This document shows, piece by piece, positions 5,565 to 5,987 of a DNA stretch of 5,987 nucleotides. Origin of the DNA: Saprospiraceae bacterium (GTDB lineage Bacteria > Bacteroidota > Bacteroidia > Chitinophagales > Saprospiraceae); the NCBI GenBank assembly GCA_023300835.1, contig JALZVB010000204.1, forward strand, positions 1 through 5,987, written 5' to 3'. Every line of letters begins with the position of its first letter. The stretch's first letter is position 1. The position numbers and the translations under genes are program-made. The notes below the pieces were generated by a model. That model worked only from the letters and a program-made list of their open reading frames with translations, was not told where the DNA came from and did not search any database.

Positions 5565-5987
5565 TCATTCCATTACCTCAATCTCATCACCAGAAATCCA
5601 TCGTCTCAACAATTCCTTATTGGTACTGATCTCTGCGATATAGAATTTACTGTAGGAAGCAAAGGCACGAGAATGTTCTATTCTTTCTATATCTACTACA
5701 AAATTAGAGTGAATTAAATAGATCTCTTCTTTCTCTTTCAATACAAACCCAACATGAAGTGAATCGAAACCTATGAAATAGATTCCCTCATTAAGGATCT
5801 CATAGATTTTCTTGATGTTTCCCTTAATAGAGTGCTCGGATACTTTAATTACTTTATTGCCAAGTGCTAAACTCCTGGCTTCGTTGATTGGGCTCTGTTG
5901 AGCTAGTCTATATCTGTTTAGATTCAATCCTACATCTTGTAAGGTCGTTGATACAAAATAACCACAGGCAATACTCCCTTTTAGAGG
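5565..5987 (-). CDS. C-terminal 140 residues of a conserved protein with a possible Cys/His peptidase-like fold (partial)
   Basis: The minus-strand reading frame is open up to the window edge, so the TTG at 5927 is not a needed start; 20 more codons lie upstream in frame and the N-terminus is missing. The visible part begins PLKGSIACGYFVSTTLQDVG, then LNLNRYRLAQ, later GIYFIGFDSLHVGFV (69-82 of the visible part), EIYLIHSNF (88-96) and AEISTNKELLRRW near the end. A Cys in the context CGYFV...L at visible residue 8, followed about 70 residues later by His in DSLHVGF and by HSN, is the order of Cys and His in NlpC/P60- and CHAP-like amidase or peptidase folds. I recall similar CGYFV...HVGF proteins from Bacteroidota without an assigned function. 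A peptidase role is therefore inferred from the motif order only. If the family is exported, the signal peptide would be outside the window. It is convergent with the plus-strand genes. Confidence 0.7.
   Translation of the reverse strand, partial: PLKGSIACGYFVSTTLQDVGLNLNRYRLAQQSPINEARSLALGNKVIKVSEHSIKGNIKKIYEILNEGIYFIGFDSLHVGFVLKEKEEIYLIHSNFVVDIERIEHSRAFASYSKFYIAEISTNKELLRRWISGDEIEVME

Noticed and set aside
5535..5717. Plus-strand ORF of 60 codons
   Set aside because: It mostly overlaps the conserved minus-strand gene in antisense and shows no recognisable motif.

Overview
The window looks like chromosomal DNA of a low-GC member of the Bacteroidota, most likely Cytophagia or a relative. Several things point there. 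The outer-membrane protein begins, after its signal peptide, with an NSPYSRLGIGD motif and ends in WFLKRKYN, a pattern typical of that phylum. The start codons lack Shine-Dalgarno sequences. Two promoter-like boxes fit the Bacteroidota -7 consensus TAnnTTTG. The prolyl-tRNA synthetase is of the archaeal/eukaryotic-like short type. No plasmid, phage, transposon, CRISPR, rRNA or tRNA signal was seen.

Layout, left to right. Positions 1-54 hold the last 17 codons of an upstream gene, probably coaX (type III pantothenate kinase). Positions 162-1490 encode a secreted beta-barrel outer-membrane protein. It is followed after 13 bases by a secreted TPR protein (1504-2922); both probably belong to one transcript that ends at a strong terminator (3023-3057). 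A monocistronic proS (3151-4617) follows with its own -7 box and terminator (4678-4721). A small YwbE-family gene (4757-4957) comes next. From about 4958 to 5564 there is no convincing protein gene. This AT-rich stretch holds a GC-rich hairpin with a T-tract on the minus strand, a minus-strand promoter box about 90 bases upstream of it, a long AT-rich inverted repeat, and a separate plus-strand terminator with no gene directly before it. At the right edge a minus-strand gene (5565 to beyond 5987) encodes a protein with Cys and His motifs resembling a cysteine-peptidase fold; its N-terminus is outside the window.

How the genes relate. The outer-membrane protein and the TPR protein are both predicted to be exported and are tightly spaced, so they probably act together at the cell envelope, but their function is not known. 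proS and ywbE are ordinary housekeeping or conserved genes. The part most worth a second look is the 4958-5564 intergenic region, where a promoter box and a terminator on the minus strand frame a roughly 105-nt transcript that could be a small RNA. I see no clear evidence for a large undescribed system in this window.
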